42,732 nucleotides of DNA from JAZFYD01 sp036443405. Lineage in GTDB: Bacteria; Planctomycetota; PLA2. The stretch is from NCBI GenBank assembly GCA_036443405.1, contig JAZFYD010000028.1, positions 1-42,732 on the forward strand, written 5' to 3'. The position numbers and the translations under genes were made by a program. The first letter of the stretch is position 1, and each line of letters starts with the position of its first letter. The notes under the pieces are model-generated. The model was not told where the DNA came from. It made no database searches and saw only the letters and a list, made by a program, of their open reading frames with translations. Of this stretch, positions 17,652 through 25,187 are shown piece after piece.

Positions 17652-18521
17652 CTAGTGGTAGAGCGATCCCGTGTTCACGACCGGCTGCGTGGCCTTGTCG
17701 CCGCACAACACCACGAGCAGGTTCGACACCATCGCGGCCTTGCGCTCCTCGTCAAGCTCGACGATCTCCTTGCGGCTCAGCATCTCGAGCGCCATCTCGA
17801 CCATGCCGACCGCTCCTTCGACGATCTTCTGGCGCGCCGCGATGATCGCCCCCGCCTGCTGGCGCTGCAACATCGCCGAAGCGATCTCGGGCGCGTACGC
17901 AAGGTGGCTGATTCGCGCCTCGATGACCTCGACGCCCGCCTGCTCGAGGCGGAGTTGAATCTCGGACCGAAGTTTGTCCGCGATTTCGTCCGTGTGCCCG
18001 CGCAACGACACCTGTCCGTCCTCGTGCGAGTCGTAGGTGTAGTGCGTCGCCATGTTGCGCAGCGCCGACTCGCTCTGGACATGCACGAAGTGCACGTAGT
18101 CATCGACGCGGAACGACGCCTCGGCGGTCTCGACGACACGCCACACGACGACGGCCGCGATTTCGATCGGGTTGCCGTCCAGGTCGTTGACCTTCAACCG
18201 CTCCGTTTCGAAGTTGCGCACACGCATGCTCATGCGCCGCTTGCTCAGAAACGGGTTGACCCAGTACCAACCGTCTGTCTTGACCGAGCCGACGTATTTG
18301 CCGAACAGCACGAGCACCTTCGCCTCGTTCGGGTTGACGACGATCAGGCCGCACATGCTGATGATGCCCGCGAGGACGCTGAACATGCCGGACACGCCGG
18401 GCACCGGATCCTCGTGCAGCGCGGCGACCGCGAAGAGACAAAAACCAAGGCCGATCAGGCCGAGCGAGCTGATCAGCCCGATGATTCCGGGCAAACCGCT
18501 GCGGATGACTTCCTTGTGCAT
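17652..18521 (-). CDS. SPFH/band-7 domain membrane protein
   Basis: A 289-residue protein with two hydrophobic segments at about residues 11-34 and 43-62. A band-7/SPFH domain follows (about 60-200: GLIVVNPNEAKVLVLFGKYV, DLDGNPIEIAAVVVWRVVET, ISHLAYAPEIASAML). A helical oligomerisation region completes it. Such stomatin-like proteins form cages or rafts in the inner membrane and organise protein quality control or lipid domains. A strong GGAGGAC Shine-Dalgarno precedes the ATG. The gene is followed at 8 bases by a ribbon-helix-helix gene. The upstream AT-rich region has two short palindromes that may be operators. Confidence 0.9.
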   Translation of the reverse strand: MHKEVIRSGLPGIIGLISSLGLIGLGFCLFAVAALHEDPVPGVSGMFSVLAGIISMCGLIVVNPNEAKVLVLFGKYVGSVKTDGWYWVNPFLSKRRMSMRVRNFETERLKVNDLDGNPIEIAAVVVWRVVETAEASFRVDDYVHFVHVQSESALRNMATHYTYDSHEDGQVSLRGHTDEIADKLRSEIQLRLEQAGVEVIEARISHLAYAPEIASAMLQRQQAGAIIAARQKIVEGAVGMVEMALEMLSRKEIVELDEERKAAMVSNLLVVLCGDKATQPVVNTGSLYH

Positions 18522-18549
18522 CTGGTCCTCCTATCGGGAGCTAATGGGA

Positions 18550-18580
18550 TGATATCACTTAGATTTCAGAGCGATATATC
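18550..18580. promoter_or_regulatory. Twin palindromes upstream of the SPFH gene
   Basis: TGATATCA (18550-18557) and GATATATC (18573-18580) are each perfect 8-bp palindromes. Their centres are 23 bases apart, close to two helical turns, in an AT-rich island just before the SPFH ribosome-binding site. The layout suits a dimeric repressor binding on one DNA face. PadR-type regulators prefer such ATATC/GATAT half-sites (recalled), but no PadR gene is seen here. Confidence 0.45.
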
Positions 18581-18635
18581 TCAAACCAGGTCGGGCATTC
18601 GGGTCAGATTGGAAATTCCGGGCCGGGCTGCTGGA

Positions 18636-19283
18636 TCAATTGGACCGGATCTCGTAGACGCAGCGGCGGGCCCCCTCGAGCAGGTGCTCGGTCCGCTCGA
18701 TCTTCACCCCCCGGCCGAGCGCAGCCCGGAAGAGCTTCAGCTCGCCGGCACACAGGCCCTGGCACTCTCGCGCGGCCGCGCAGATCGGGCAGTGGTTCTC
18801 GGTCAGCGTGAAGTGATCCCGGGCCCGGCTCCACTCAGCCATGTAGCCCTCCTTGCGCCGGATCGCCGCCAGGGCCGCAACACGCTTCTCCAAGGGGGAG
18901 CTCGTGTCCGGAAGCTGCTCGCGATAGGCCGCTATCTGCGCCTTGGTCCGAGCCTCGACCAGCTTCTGCAGCCCGTTCTCTCCAAACGCCTGCCGCATGG
19001 CCTGCAGCAGATCCACCGTCAACGCGCCGTGGCTGTCGGGGAATTTCGCCTCGGCCCGGGTGGTTAGCTGCCAGATGCGCGCCGGCCTCCCGACGGATCC
19101 CCGTTCCGAAGCAAATGTGACCATGCCCTCGGATTCCAGGGCCGCCAGATGCTGTCGCACCGCCATGGACGTGATGCTCAGCCGCTTGGCGAGCAGCGCC
19201 GCGGTTTGGGGCCCGCGCGCCTTGAGCTGATGCAAAACACGATCGCGTGCAGGCGACCCGGGGGACGGCTTGGTCGGTTTCAT
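18636..19283 (-). CDS. SufR-like winged-helix regulator with Fe-S-type cysteines
   Basis: A 215-residue cytoplasmic regulator. The N-terminal winged helix spans about residues 13-70 (AALLAKRLSITSMAVRQHLA as helix-turn-helix). The C-terminal domain holds Cys165, Cys168, Cys174, Cys178 and Cys208; Cys165-x12-Cys178 matches the first spacing of the SufR/COG2345 cluster-binding signature. Family members use a labile [4Fe-4S] cluster to sense oxidative or iron stress. I prefer ATG 19283 over a TTG at 19307. It is divergent from a glyoxalase-fold gene, with a strong palindrome and promoter between them, so it probably controls that gene and itself. No suf genes are adjacent. Confidence 0.78.
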   Translation of the reverse strand: MKPTKPSPGSPARDRVLHQLKARGPQTAALLAKRLSITSMAVRQHLAALESEGMVTFASERGSVGRPARIWQLTTRAEAKFPDSHGALTVDLLQAMRQAFGENGLQKLVEARTKAQIAAYREQLPDTSSPLEKRVAALAAIRRKEGYMAEWSRARDHFTLTENHCPICAAARECQGLCAGELKLFRAALGRGVKIERTEHLLEGARRCVYEIRSN

Positions 19284-19314
19284 CGTTGTAGCCGTGGAGT
19301 TTAGCAAGAGATCG

Positions 19315-19343
19315 CTTGACTTAATAAAGCAAGGGACTACTTT
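19315..19343 (+). promoter_or_regulatory. Promoter with palindromic operator for the glyoxalase-fold gene
   Basis: TTGACT (19316-19321) and TACTTT (19338-19343) with a 16-base spacer make a good sigma-70-type promoter. A 19-bp imperfect palindrome CTTGACTTAATAAAGCAAG (19315-19333) overlaps the -35 box. It lies between the divergent SufR-like regulator and the gene at 19366, so it is the obvious operator for that regulator. Confidence 0.65.
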
Positions 19344-19365
19344 TGTAACTCAAGGAGGAGATCGC

Positions 19366-19770
19366 ATGAAAGTGAAACAGCTCGACCACCTGAACATGAC
19401 CGTTCGCAACTTCGACGAGACGGCGGATTGGTACGCACGGGTGTTCGGATTCGAGATCGTGGAGAAGGGCACGTATCAAGGGAATCCCTGGGGCGTCTTG
19501 AAAAGCGGCGATGCGATGCTCTGCGTGTACGAGCACCCCGAGTTCGAGGGCACGGCCGGCAAGCGGAACGGCACACACGGCGTAAACCACTTTGCGCTGC
19601 GGATCACCGACCGCGCCGGGTGGCTGGCCACGGTCGAGCGTGAGAACCTCAAACTCGACTTCGGCGGCGAGGTGGATTGGCCGCACTCCAAGGCCTGGTA
19701 CGTCTCCGACCCCACCGGCTACGGGATCGAGGTCGCGCTGTGGGACGACGACGCCCCCGCCTTCGGGTAG
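19366..19770 (+). CDS. Glyoxalase/VOC-superfamily protein
   Basis: A 134-residue vicinal-oxygen-chelate protein with two beta-alpha-beta-beta-beta halves. Likely metal ligands are His8 in QLDHLNMTV, the His in GVNHFALRI and the Glu in GYGIEVALW, as in ring-cleaving or glutathione-dependent members. A perfect AAGGAGGAG Shine-Dalgarno (19352-19360) fixes the ATG at 19366, although the frame is open further upstream. The promoter carries a palindromic operator next to the SufR-like regulator, suggesting stress-induced expression. The substrate is unknown; lactoylglutathione lyase is possible but unsupported. Confidence 0.8.
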   Translation: MKVKQLDHLNMTVRNFDETADWYARVFGFEIVEKGTYQGNPWGVLKSGDAMLCVYEHPEFEGTAGKRNGTHGVNHFALRITDRAGWLATVERENLKLDFGGEVDWPHSKAWYVSDPTGYGIEVALWDDDAPAFG

Positions 19771-19782
19771 CCTTGGCGCGCG

Positions 19783-21129
19783 ATGCGCGTGTTTGTCCTC
19801 GTTTCACTGATCGCCACCGCTCTCGCAACGCCGGCGCTCGCCGAAGAGCTCTCCCCGGAACGCGTCAAGGAGATCGAGACCTTCGGCGTGAAGTGGTGGA
19901 AGGCGCGTCCGAAAACGAAATTCGAGAAGTGGGATAGCGCGCGCCGTAGCGAGTTGCTGGCGGAGGCCCGCCGGTTCGGTGCGATTCCCGAGGGGTCGCT
20001 GGCACGGGTCGTCGCGGCGCTTCGCAAACGCTTGAAGAAATACGGGCCGAAGGCGAAGGGCGGCGGCAAGGCGACGATTCAGACCCCGTATGGCAAGGCG
20101 TGGTTCTACGCCGACGCCACCGGCAAGGGCAAAGGCCTCGTGCTCGGCCTCCACGGCGGCGGAGAAAACGCCGGCAGCGCCGACGAGCCCCGCGGAAAGT
20201 GGAGAGCGAAACAGTGCATGGGTTTTTACCCCCAGGGCATCGTTCTCGAACACGACACGTGGAACACGGTGCACGGCGAGAAGTTCATTCTGACGATGAT
20301 CGAGATCGCCAAGGCGCAATACGACATCGATTGCGACCGCGTCTACTCGATGGGGTTCTCCATGGGCGGCACCGGCTCGTGGTTCATGGCCGGCCGGCAT
20401 CCCGACCTCCTGGCGGGTTCGTCCCCCTGCGCCGGCGTGCTCATGGCGCGTCCGAAGAGCCAGGTTGCGAGCAAGGACGACGTGCAGGTGATGATGCACG
20501 GCATGCTGCCCAACGTCCGCAACCTCGCGATGTACTACTACATCGGCCTCGCCGACGTGAACTGCATGCCGGGCACCTACCTCTATGCGTGGGACGAGTT
20601 GCAGCAGCTCAAGAAGGACGACCCGGGCGGCTACGAGAAGGTGCGGTTCAAGAGCTACCCCGGGCTCGCGCATGCGTTTCCGCCCGGCGAACCCAGCGCC
20701 GGCATCAAATGGATCGAGAAGCAGACCCGCGACACCTATCCGAAAAAGATCGTCTGGGAGTCGGTGTCCCACCCGTTCCCGCAAGCGCACGCCAAGGACA
20801 AGACCGACCGCTACGTGAAGCGCCACTTCTACTGGGTCAAGATCGAGCAGCCGGCGGACATGATGCTCATCACGGCGTCGCGCGACGGCAACCAAATCGA
20901 CGTGGACCTCAGTGGCGAGGACAAGCAACAGCTGACGGTCTTCCTCAACCCCGAAATGATCGACGTGAGCCGGGATGTCGTCGTCAAGATCGATGGCGAC
21001 GAGGTGTATCGCGGCAAACCGCGCCCGGATTTTGTGACGGTGCTGGAGACGTTCGACGCCCGTCTCGACAAACGGCTGACGTTCGACCGGCGCGTTTCGT
21101 TCGAAGCGCCGGCGACAGCGACGGACTAG
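19783..21129 (+). CDS. Exported alpha/beta-hydrolase, PHB-depolymerase/esterase-like
   Basis: A 448-residue protein with a signal peptide (about residues 1-20, ending Ala-Leu-Ala-Glu). The alpha/beta-hydrolase core occupies about 105-320. The oxyanion segment is VLGLHGGGENAGSAD, the nucleophile elbow is GFSMGGTGSW (Ser), a likely Asp is in GLADVN, and the His is in GLAHAFPPG. The C-terminal roughly 120 residues form a beta-rich domain of unknown role, common after such catalytic domains in planctomycetes. It begins 12 bases after the glyoxalase-fold gene, and YjbQ follows at 7 bases. It likely acts on esters outside the cytoplasm; the substrate is unknown. Confidence 0.8.
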   Translation: MRVFVLVSLIATALATPALAEELSPERVKEIETFGVKWWKARPKTKFEKWDSARRSELLAEARRFGAIPEGSLARVVAALRKRLKKYGPKAKGGGKATIQTPYGKAWFYADATGKGKGLVLGLHGGGENAGSADEPRGKWRAKQCMGFYPQGIVLEHDTWNTVHGEKFILTMIEIAKAQYDIDCDRVYSMGFSMGGTGSWFMAGRHPDLLAGSSPCAGVLMARPKSQVASKDDVQVMMHGMLPNVRNLAMYYYIGLADVNCMPGTYLYAWDELQQLKKDDPGGYEKVRFKSYPGLAHAFPPGEPSAGIKWIEKQTRDTYPKKIVWESVSHPFPQAHAKDKTDRYVKRHFYWVKIEQPADMMLITASRDGNQIDVDLSGEDKQQLTVFLNPEMIDVSRDVVVKIDGDEVYRGKPRPDFVTVLETFDARLDKRLTFDRRVSFEAPATATD

Positions 21130-21136
21130 GCCACGC

Positions 21137-21556
21137 GTGAAGCAGCACCAGGAGACCATCGAGATACGGACGCCCGGCCGAGGGTTTGTCGAGATCACCC
21201 GCGAGTTGGCTAGCGCGGTCACGGCGTCCGGCGTTCGCACCGGACTCGCGACGGTGTTTTGCCGCCACACCAGCTGCAGCCTCCTCATTCAGGAAAACGC
21301 CGACCCGAGCGCGCGCCGCGACATGGAGCACTGGCTGCAAAAGGTCGCGCCCGAGCACGACCCGGACTACACCCACACCGCCGAAGGGCCGGACGACATG
21401 CCGTCGCATCTGCGCTCGATGATCACGAAGACTTCGGAGAGCATCCCTGTGACCGATGGCCGATGCGCGCTCGGGACCTGGCAGGGCCTCTACCTCGCGG
21501 AGCACCGGGCGCGCCCACACACGCGCACCCTCGTGATCCACGTGTCCGGCGAATAG
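21137..21556 (+). CDS. yjbQ: YjbQ/UPF0047 family protein
   Basis: A 139-residue single-domain protein starting at GTG 21137. Conserved YjbQ blocks are present: ATVFCRHTSCSLLIQENADP with the invariant His, MPSHLRSMIT, and GTWQGLYLAEHR near the C-terminus. The E. coli protein has weak thiamin-phosphate-synthase activity, but the physiological role is unsettled. It lies 7 bases after the secreted hydrolase gene. Confidence 0.88.
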   Translation: MKQHQETIEIRTPGRGFVEITRELASAVTASGVRTGLATVFCRHTSCSLLIQENADPSARRDMEHWLQKVAPEHDPDYTHTAEGPDDMPSHLRSMITKTSESIPVTDGRCALGTWQGLYLAEHRARPHTRTLVIHVSGE

Positions 21557-21627
21557 CCCCGCACGAATCGAAACGGCGCGGCTAACATGGTGCGCTTCGT
21601 TACCACCCACATGCCGAGGGCAGTCCC

Positions 21628-23061
21628 ATGAAGTTTGTTTCTTTCCTTCTCGTCGCGTCTCTTGCACCCCTATTGTTCGCCGACGACGACGCGGGCCAAA
21701 AGGACGAAACTGTTGCCGCGTGGAAGGGCGACGTGCGCAAGACCGTCGAGCGCCATGGCACGCTCATTCCCGCCAAGGACGGCGCCGACGAGCTCTCGAT
21801 CTGGCTCGAGGCGTTTCGCGGCGAGCTGCTCGTCATGCAGGCGCGCGAACACGGCGCCATGGTCAACAAGGGCGAGGTCATCTTGCTCCTCGAAACGCGG
21901 GACATCGACGAACAGATCGACAAGGCGACCGAGGAGCTGGCCGCCGCGGAAATGCGCTTGCGCCATCGCGAGGTGACGGACGCCATGGCGGTTGCGTCCG
22001 CGGCCGAAAAGCTGGCGGCGTCGGAGCGCGACGCGGAGCGCGCGCGCATTCGCCTCGAAGGGTACGTGCGCCACGCGAAGCAGCACCGTAAGGAGCGCAC
22101 TGACCTTCAGCGCCTCGTGACGAAGTACCGGCTCGAGGATCAGGAGGACGAGCTCACCCAGCTGCGCAAGATGTACGCGGAGGACGAGCTCGTCGACGCG
22201 ACCGAGGACATCATCATCAGGCGAGGGGAACGCAACTTCGCGCGCAGCAAGGCGAACAAGGACCTGGGTGATCGCATTCACGCATACAGTTGGGAACGCA
22301 ACGAGAACTGGTACCACGTGGATCTGAAGAAAACGGCGGCGGATCGTGCGGCCGCACTGGACCGCCTGCGGCGCAAGCAGAAGCTCGACAGCGAGTCGCG
22401 CGCGTCGGCGATGGAGAGCGCGCGCCGCGCCTTCGCGCGCCAAAAAGAGGGACTCGAGCGTCTACAGCGCGATCGCAAGAAGTTCGTGCAAGAATCCCCG
22501 CGCAGCGGCCTGCTCGTGCATGGCGCCGCCGACGCCGCGCCCTGGGCCGGCCGGCTGGAGTTGGGCAGCACGCTGCGGCCGCGCAAGGTCTTCATGACCG
22601 TTGCCGATCCCAAGAAACTCGAGGTCAAGACCGACGTGGAGGAAAAGGATGTCCTGCTCGTGAAAAGCGGCTTGGCCGTCGAGATCGTGCCGGATGCCGC
22701 GGACGACGTCACCGTCATGGGGCGGCTGAAGGTGGACTACCTCGCGTCGAAGACAGGCAAGGGCGGCTCCGGCGTTCACGGCGCGACTGTCGAACTGCGA
22801 GAGTTCCCCCCGAAACTGCGGGCCGGAATGCGTGCGAAGCTGACGATCGTGGTGGAGGCGACTTCGGACGCGGTCGTGATCCCGTCCTCCGCGGTCATCG
22901 AGGGGGATGCGCCGCGCGTGAAGGTGATGGCGGCCGACGGAACGGTCTCGGAGGTCGCGGTGGTGCTCGGAACGGATGACGGCAAGAACGTCGCGATCAA
23001 ACAGGGACTGAGCGAAGGTGACAAGGTGGTTGTCGCCAAGGCTAAAGAGGCCGAGAAATGA
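21628..23061 (+). CDS. Orphan HlyD/membrane-fusion-type adaptor
   Basis: A 477-residue exported protein (signal residues 1-18). Order: a signal, a short lipoyl-like/beta segment (about 45-90, with GAMVNKGEVILLLETRDIDE), a long charged coiled coil (about 90-300), and then beta-barrel and membrane-proximal segments ending in VVIPSSAVIEGD and LSEGDKVVVAKAKE, typical of RND/ABC adaptor proteins. Such adaptors normally pair with an inner-membrane transporter; none is encoded nearby. Its last bases overlap the next gene in ATGA, so it is instead coupled to a squalene-cyclase-repeat protein. The partner is unknown. Confidence 0.78.
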   Translation: MKFVSFLLVASLAPLLFADDDAGQKDETVAAWKGDVRKTVERHGTLIPAKDGADELSIWLEAFRGELLVMQAREHGAMVNKGEVILLLETRDIDEQIDKATEELAAAEMRLRHREVTDAMAVASAAEKLAASERDAERARIRLEGYVRHAKQHRKERTDLQRLVTKYRLEDQEDELTQLRKMYAEDELVDATEDIIIRRGERNFARSKANKDLGDRIHAYSWERNENWYHVDLKKTAADRAAALDRLRRKQKLDSESRASAMESARRAFARQKEGLERLQRDRKKFVQESPRSGLLVHGAADAAPWAGRLELGSTLRPRKVFMTVADPKKLEVKTDVEEKDVLLVKSGLAVEIVPDAADDVTVMGRLKVDYLASKTGKGGSGVHGATVELREFPPKLRAGMRAKLTIVVEATSDAVVIPSSAVIEGDAPRVKVMAADGTVSEVAVVLGTDDGKNVAIKQGLSEGDKVVVAKAKEAEK

Positions 23062-24254
23062 CTCGTTGCGTCGCCGGTTTGCTGATGTGTTGCGGTGCCG
23101 CGCTCGCGGGCGATGCGCCGCATCTCGCAGTCGTGGAACCGCCGGCCGCGAAGGTCTCCGTCGAAGAGGCGATCCGCACCGGCGTCGAATTTCTCGTAAC
23201 GACGCAGAACAAGAACGGGTCGTTCGGAAAACGAACTGTCGGCCGCAACTACGAGCTCTGGTGCCACGTGCCCGGCGGCCACATGGCGTTTCAGGCCGCC
23301 ACGACCGGCCTCTGCTACATGGGCCTGAACGGCGTCGACCACCAACCGGAGGCGTCCAAGAAGGCACAGGCGAAGACCCTCGCGTGGCTCGTGAAAAACG
23401 CGCGGGTCAAGCGCGCGTTCGCGAGGCAGTTCTACAACGTGTGGGCGTTCGGCTACGGCCTGCGCGCGCTCGCGCAGGCTCTGCGCAACAAGTCACCCGG
23501 CGCCGACCCCGACGAGATTCGAGCGACCATGCGCTCGATCATCGAGGCGTGCGAGATCTACCAGAGCCCCGACGGCGGCTGGGGCTATCTCGACTTTCGC
23601 GTGCCCGCGTACAAACCCTCCTGGAGCACGCCGTTCACGACCGCGACGATCATGGTCGCGCTGAAGGACGCGGAGGAGGTCGGCCTCGCGGTCAATCCGA
23701 AGATGCTGCAGAAGGGCGTGCGGTTGCTCCACCGGATGCGCACGCCGGATGGCAACTACGCGTATTCGATCGACTGGAAGTGGCGGCCGAAGGGGATGAT
23801 CAACCGGCCCCAGGGGTCGTGCATGCGCAACCCCGGGTGCAACCTCGCGCTGCGACTCCACGACGACGGGCCGGAGGCCGGTGGGCTGACCGACGGCGAC
23901 CTGCGCCTCGGGTTCGAGCAGTTCGTGAAGTACCACCGGTTCGCGGCAGCAGGACTGCGCCGCCCGGTTCCGCATGAGTCCTGGTACAGGGTCAGCGGCT
24001 ACTTCTATCTCTACGGCCACCACTACGCGGCGCTCTCCCTCGAGCACATGCCGGTCCCCGACCAGAAGCTGTTCTGGCCCGAGGTCGTGAAGGGGACGCT
24101 GCGCACACGTCAACTCGACGGTTCGTATTGGGATTACCCGACGTACGGTTATCACAAGTACTACGGCACGGGTTACGCGCTCATGATCTTGGGCCGGTGC
24201 CCGAAAGAGATTGCCGCGACGCTCGGGCCGAAGCCCGACGCAGAAAAACGCTAG
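23058..24254 (+). CDS. Exported squalene-cyclase/prenyltransferase-repeat protein
   Basis: A 398-residue protein with a signal peptide (about residues 1-17). Its alpha/alpha-toroid repeats match those of terpene cyclases and prenyltransferases: FLVTTQNKNGSFGKR, YQSPDGGWGYLDF, LLHRMRTPDGNYAY and RTRQLDGSYWDYPTYGYHKY (QxxxGxW-like turns). No cyclase DxDD motif is visible, so it is probably a binding toroid and not a cyclase. Such secreted proteins are frequent in planctomycetes. It starts within the stop of the adaptor gene, indicating a shared envelope role. Confidence 0.82.
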   Translation: MTRCVAGLLMCCGAALAGDAPHLAVVEPPAAKVSVEEAIRTGVEFLVTTQNKNGSFGKRTVGRNYELWCHVPGGHMAFQAATTGLCYMGLNGVDHQPEASKKAQAKTLAWLVKNARVKRAFARQFYNVWAFGYGLRALAQALRNKSPGADPDEIRATMRSIIEACEIYQSPDGGWGYLDFRVPAYKPSWSTPFTTATIMVALKDAEEVGLAVNPKMLQKGVRLLHRMRTPDGNYAYSIDWKWRPKGMINRPQGSCMRNPGCNLALRLHDDGPEAGGLTDGDLRLGFEQFVKYHRFAAAGLRRPVPHESWYRVSGYFYLYGHHYAALSLEHMPVPDQKLFWPEVVKGTLRTRQLDGSYWDYPTYGYHKYYGTGYALMILGRCPKEIAATLGPKPDAEKR

Positions 24255-24258
24255 CACG

Positions 24259-24741
24259 ATGTTTCGCGAGGGGCTGCGACCGCCGGATCCGTTTCGCGAG
24301 CAGCCCGTCCTGGAGCGCGCGCATAGCCAAGACGGCATGAGCCTTCAATCGCTCAGCGAGCTGTCGCCGGTACTCGCGGTCTGCCTGCCGGCACTTTCGT
24401 CCAAGGCGTGCGGGCGCATGCTTACGGATCTCTCGTCCGCGCGGTCGGCCATCGAAACAGCCGGCGCGCGCCTCGCGCTCGTGCACATGGGCGACGACGC
24501 CGAAGCCGCCGCGGCGTTTGCTCCACACGACCTGCAATACGTCGCGCGTGTTTCCGATCCCGCGTGCGAGCTGTATCGACTGTTCGAACTGGGCGAAGCC
24601 GCGAAACGGCGTTGGCTAGTGAGGCGCGCCGAACCGCAGCAGTTGCCCGGCGCCGTCGTGCTCTCCGACGGAGAGGTTCGCGCTGCGATCCGCCCGGAGG
24701 CGTTTGGCGAGGCGCTCGACTACGTGTCGCTGCTTTCCTGA
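24259..24741 (+). CDS. SelL-like thioredoxin-fold protein with Ser-x-x-Cys
   Basis: A 160-residue AhpC/SelL-related protein. The blocks VLAVCLPALSSKACGRML, AIETAGARLALVHMGD, and the Asp-Pro-Ala-Cys-Glu-Leu-Tyr-Arg-Leu-Phe segment align with the SelL/peroxiredoxin-like family. In that family the catalytic pair is UxxC or CxxC at the end of the first strand; here the first position is Ser (Ser-Lys-Ala-Cys) and only the second Cys remains. Function may be one-Cys or lost. The start is ATG 24259, 4 bases after the preceding stop, so it may end that operon. Its 3' end overlaps the convergent B-box gene by 22 bases. Confidence 0.68.
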   Translation: MFREGLRPPDPFREQPVLERAHSQDGMSLQSLSELSPVLAVCLPALSSKACGRMLTDLSSARSAIETAGARLALVHMGDDAEAAAAFAPHDLQYVARVSDPACELYRLFELGEAAKRRWLVRRAEPQQLPGAVVLSDGEVRAAIRPEAFGEALDYVSLLS

Positions 24742-25097
24742 TCTTCCTTCGGAACGCGCAGCCCCAACCGGATCAGAAAGCCCCCGTACAAAACGAACAC
24801 GACGCCCAGGAACATGCCGGCGGTCGGATAGAGGAGCAGCCCGAGTCCGACGCCGCTCAACGCGACGAACGCGCCTTGAATGAGCGTTGTGCCGCGGCTG
24901 GCCCGAATGATCGACGTGCCCGTCGCGCCGAGTTTCATGTGCCCAGCCAGGTACGCGATGAGTTGGCGCGCGTTCTCCTCGCAGCCAGGGCAGGCGAGGC
25001 CGTGCTCCACATCGACGCCGCACGCGTGGCAAAGTCCCTTGCCGCAACTGCGGCAGACGGCAACGGCGGCGGTCTCATCGTGGTAGTAGCAGTCCAT
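24720..25097 (-). CDS. B-box-type zinc-finger membrane protein
   Basis: A 125-residue protein. The N-terminal residues 3-40 hold Cys/His pairs of a B-box-like zinc finger (DCYYHDETAAVAVCRSCGKG, then CHACG and CPGC). Two hydrophobic helices follow (about 70-110: GAFVALSGVGLGLLLYPTAG and LGVVFVLYGGFLIRLG). The finger would face the cytoplasm; such bacterial B-box membrane proteins are often near rhomboids or yip-like proteins, but none is here. A GGAGG lies before the ATG. Its 3' end overlaps the SelL-like gene on the other strand. Confidence 0.75.
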   Translation of the reverse strand: MDCYYHDETAAVAVCRSCGKGLCHACGVDVEHGLACPGCEENARQLIAYLAGHMKLGATGTSIIRASRGTTLIQGAFVALSGVGLGLLLYPTAGMFLGVVFVLYGGFLIRLGLRVPKEDQESSDT

Positions 25098-25187
25098 GGC
25101 GCCCTCCAGTTCGTTCCGGGGCGATAAGTCTAGCGAGGTGCCGCGTCGCGCGCGACCTCGTTACAATCCGGCGGAGGAGATCCATCC

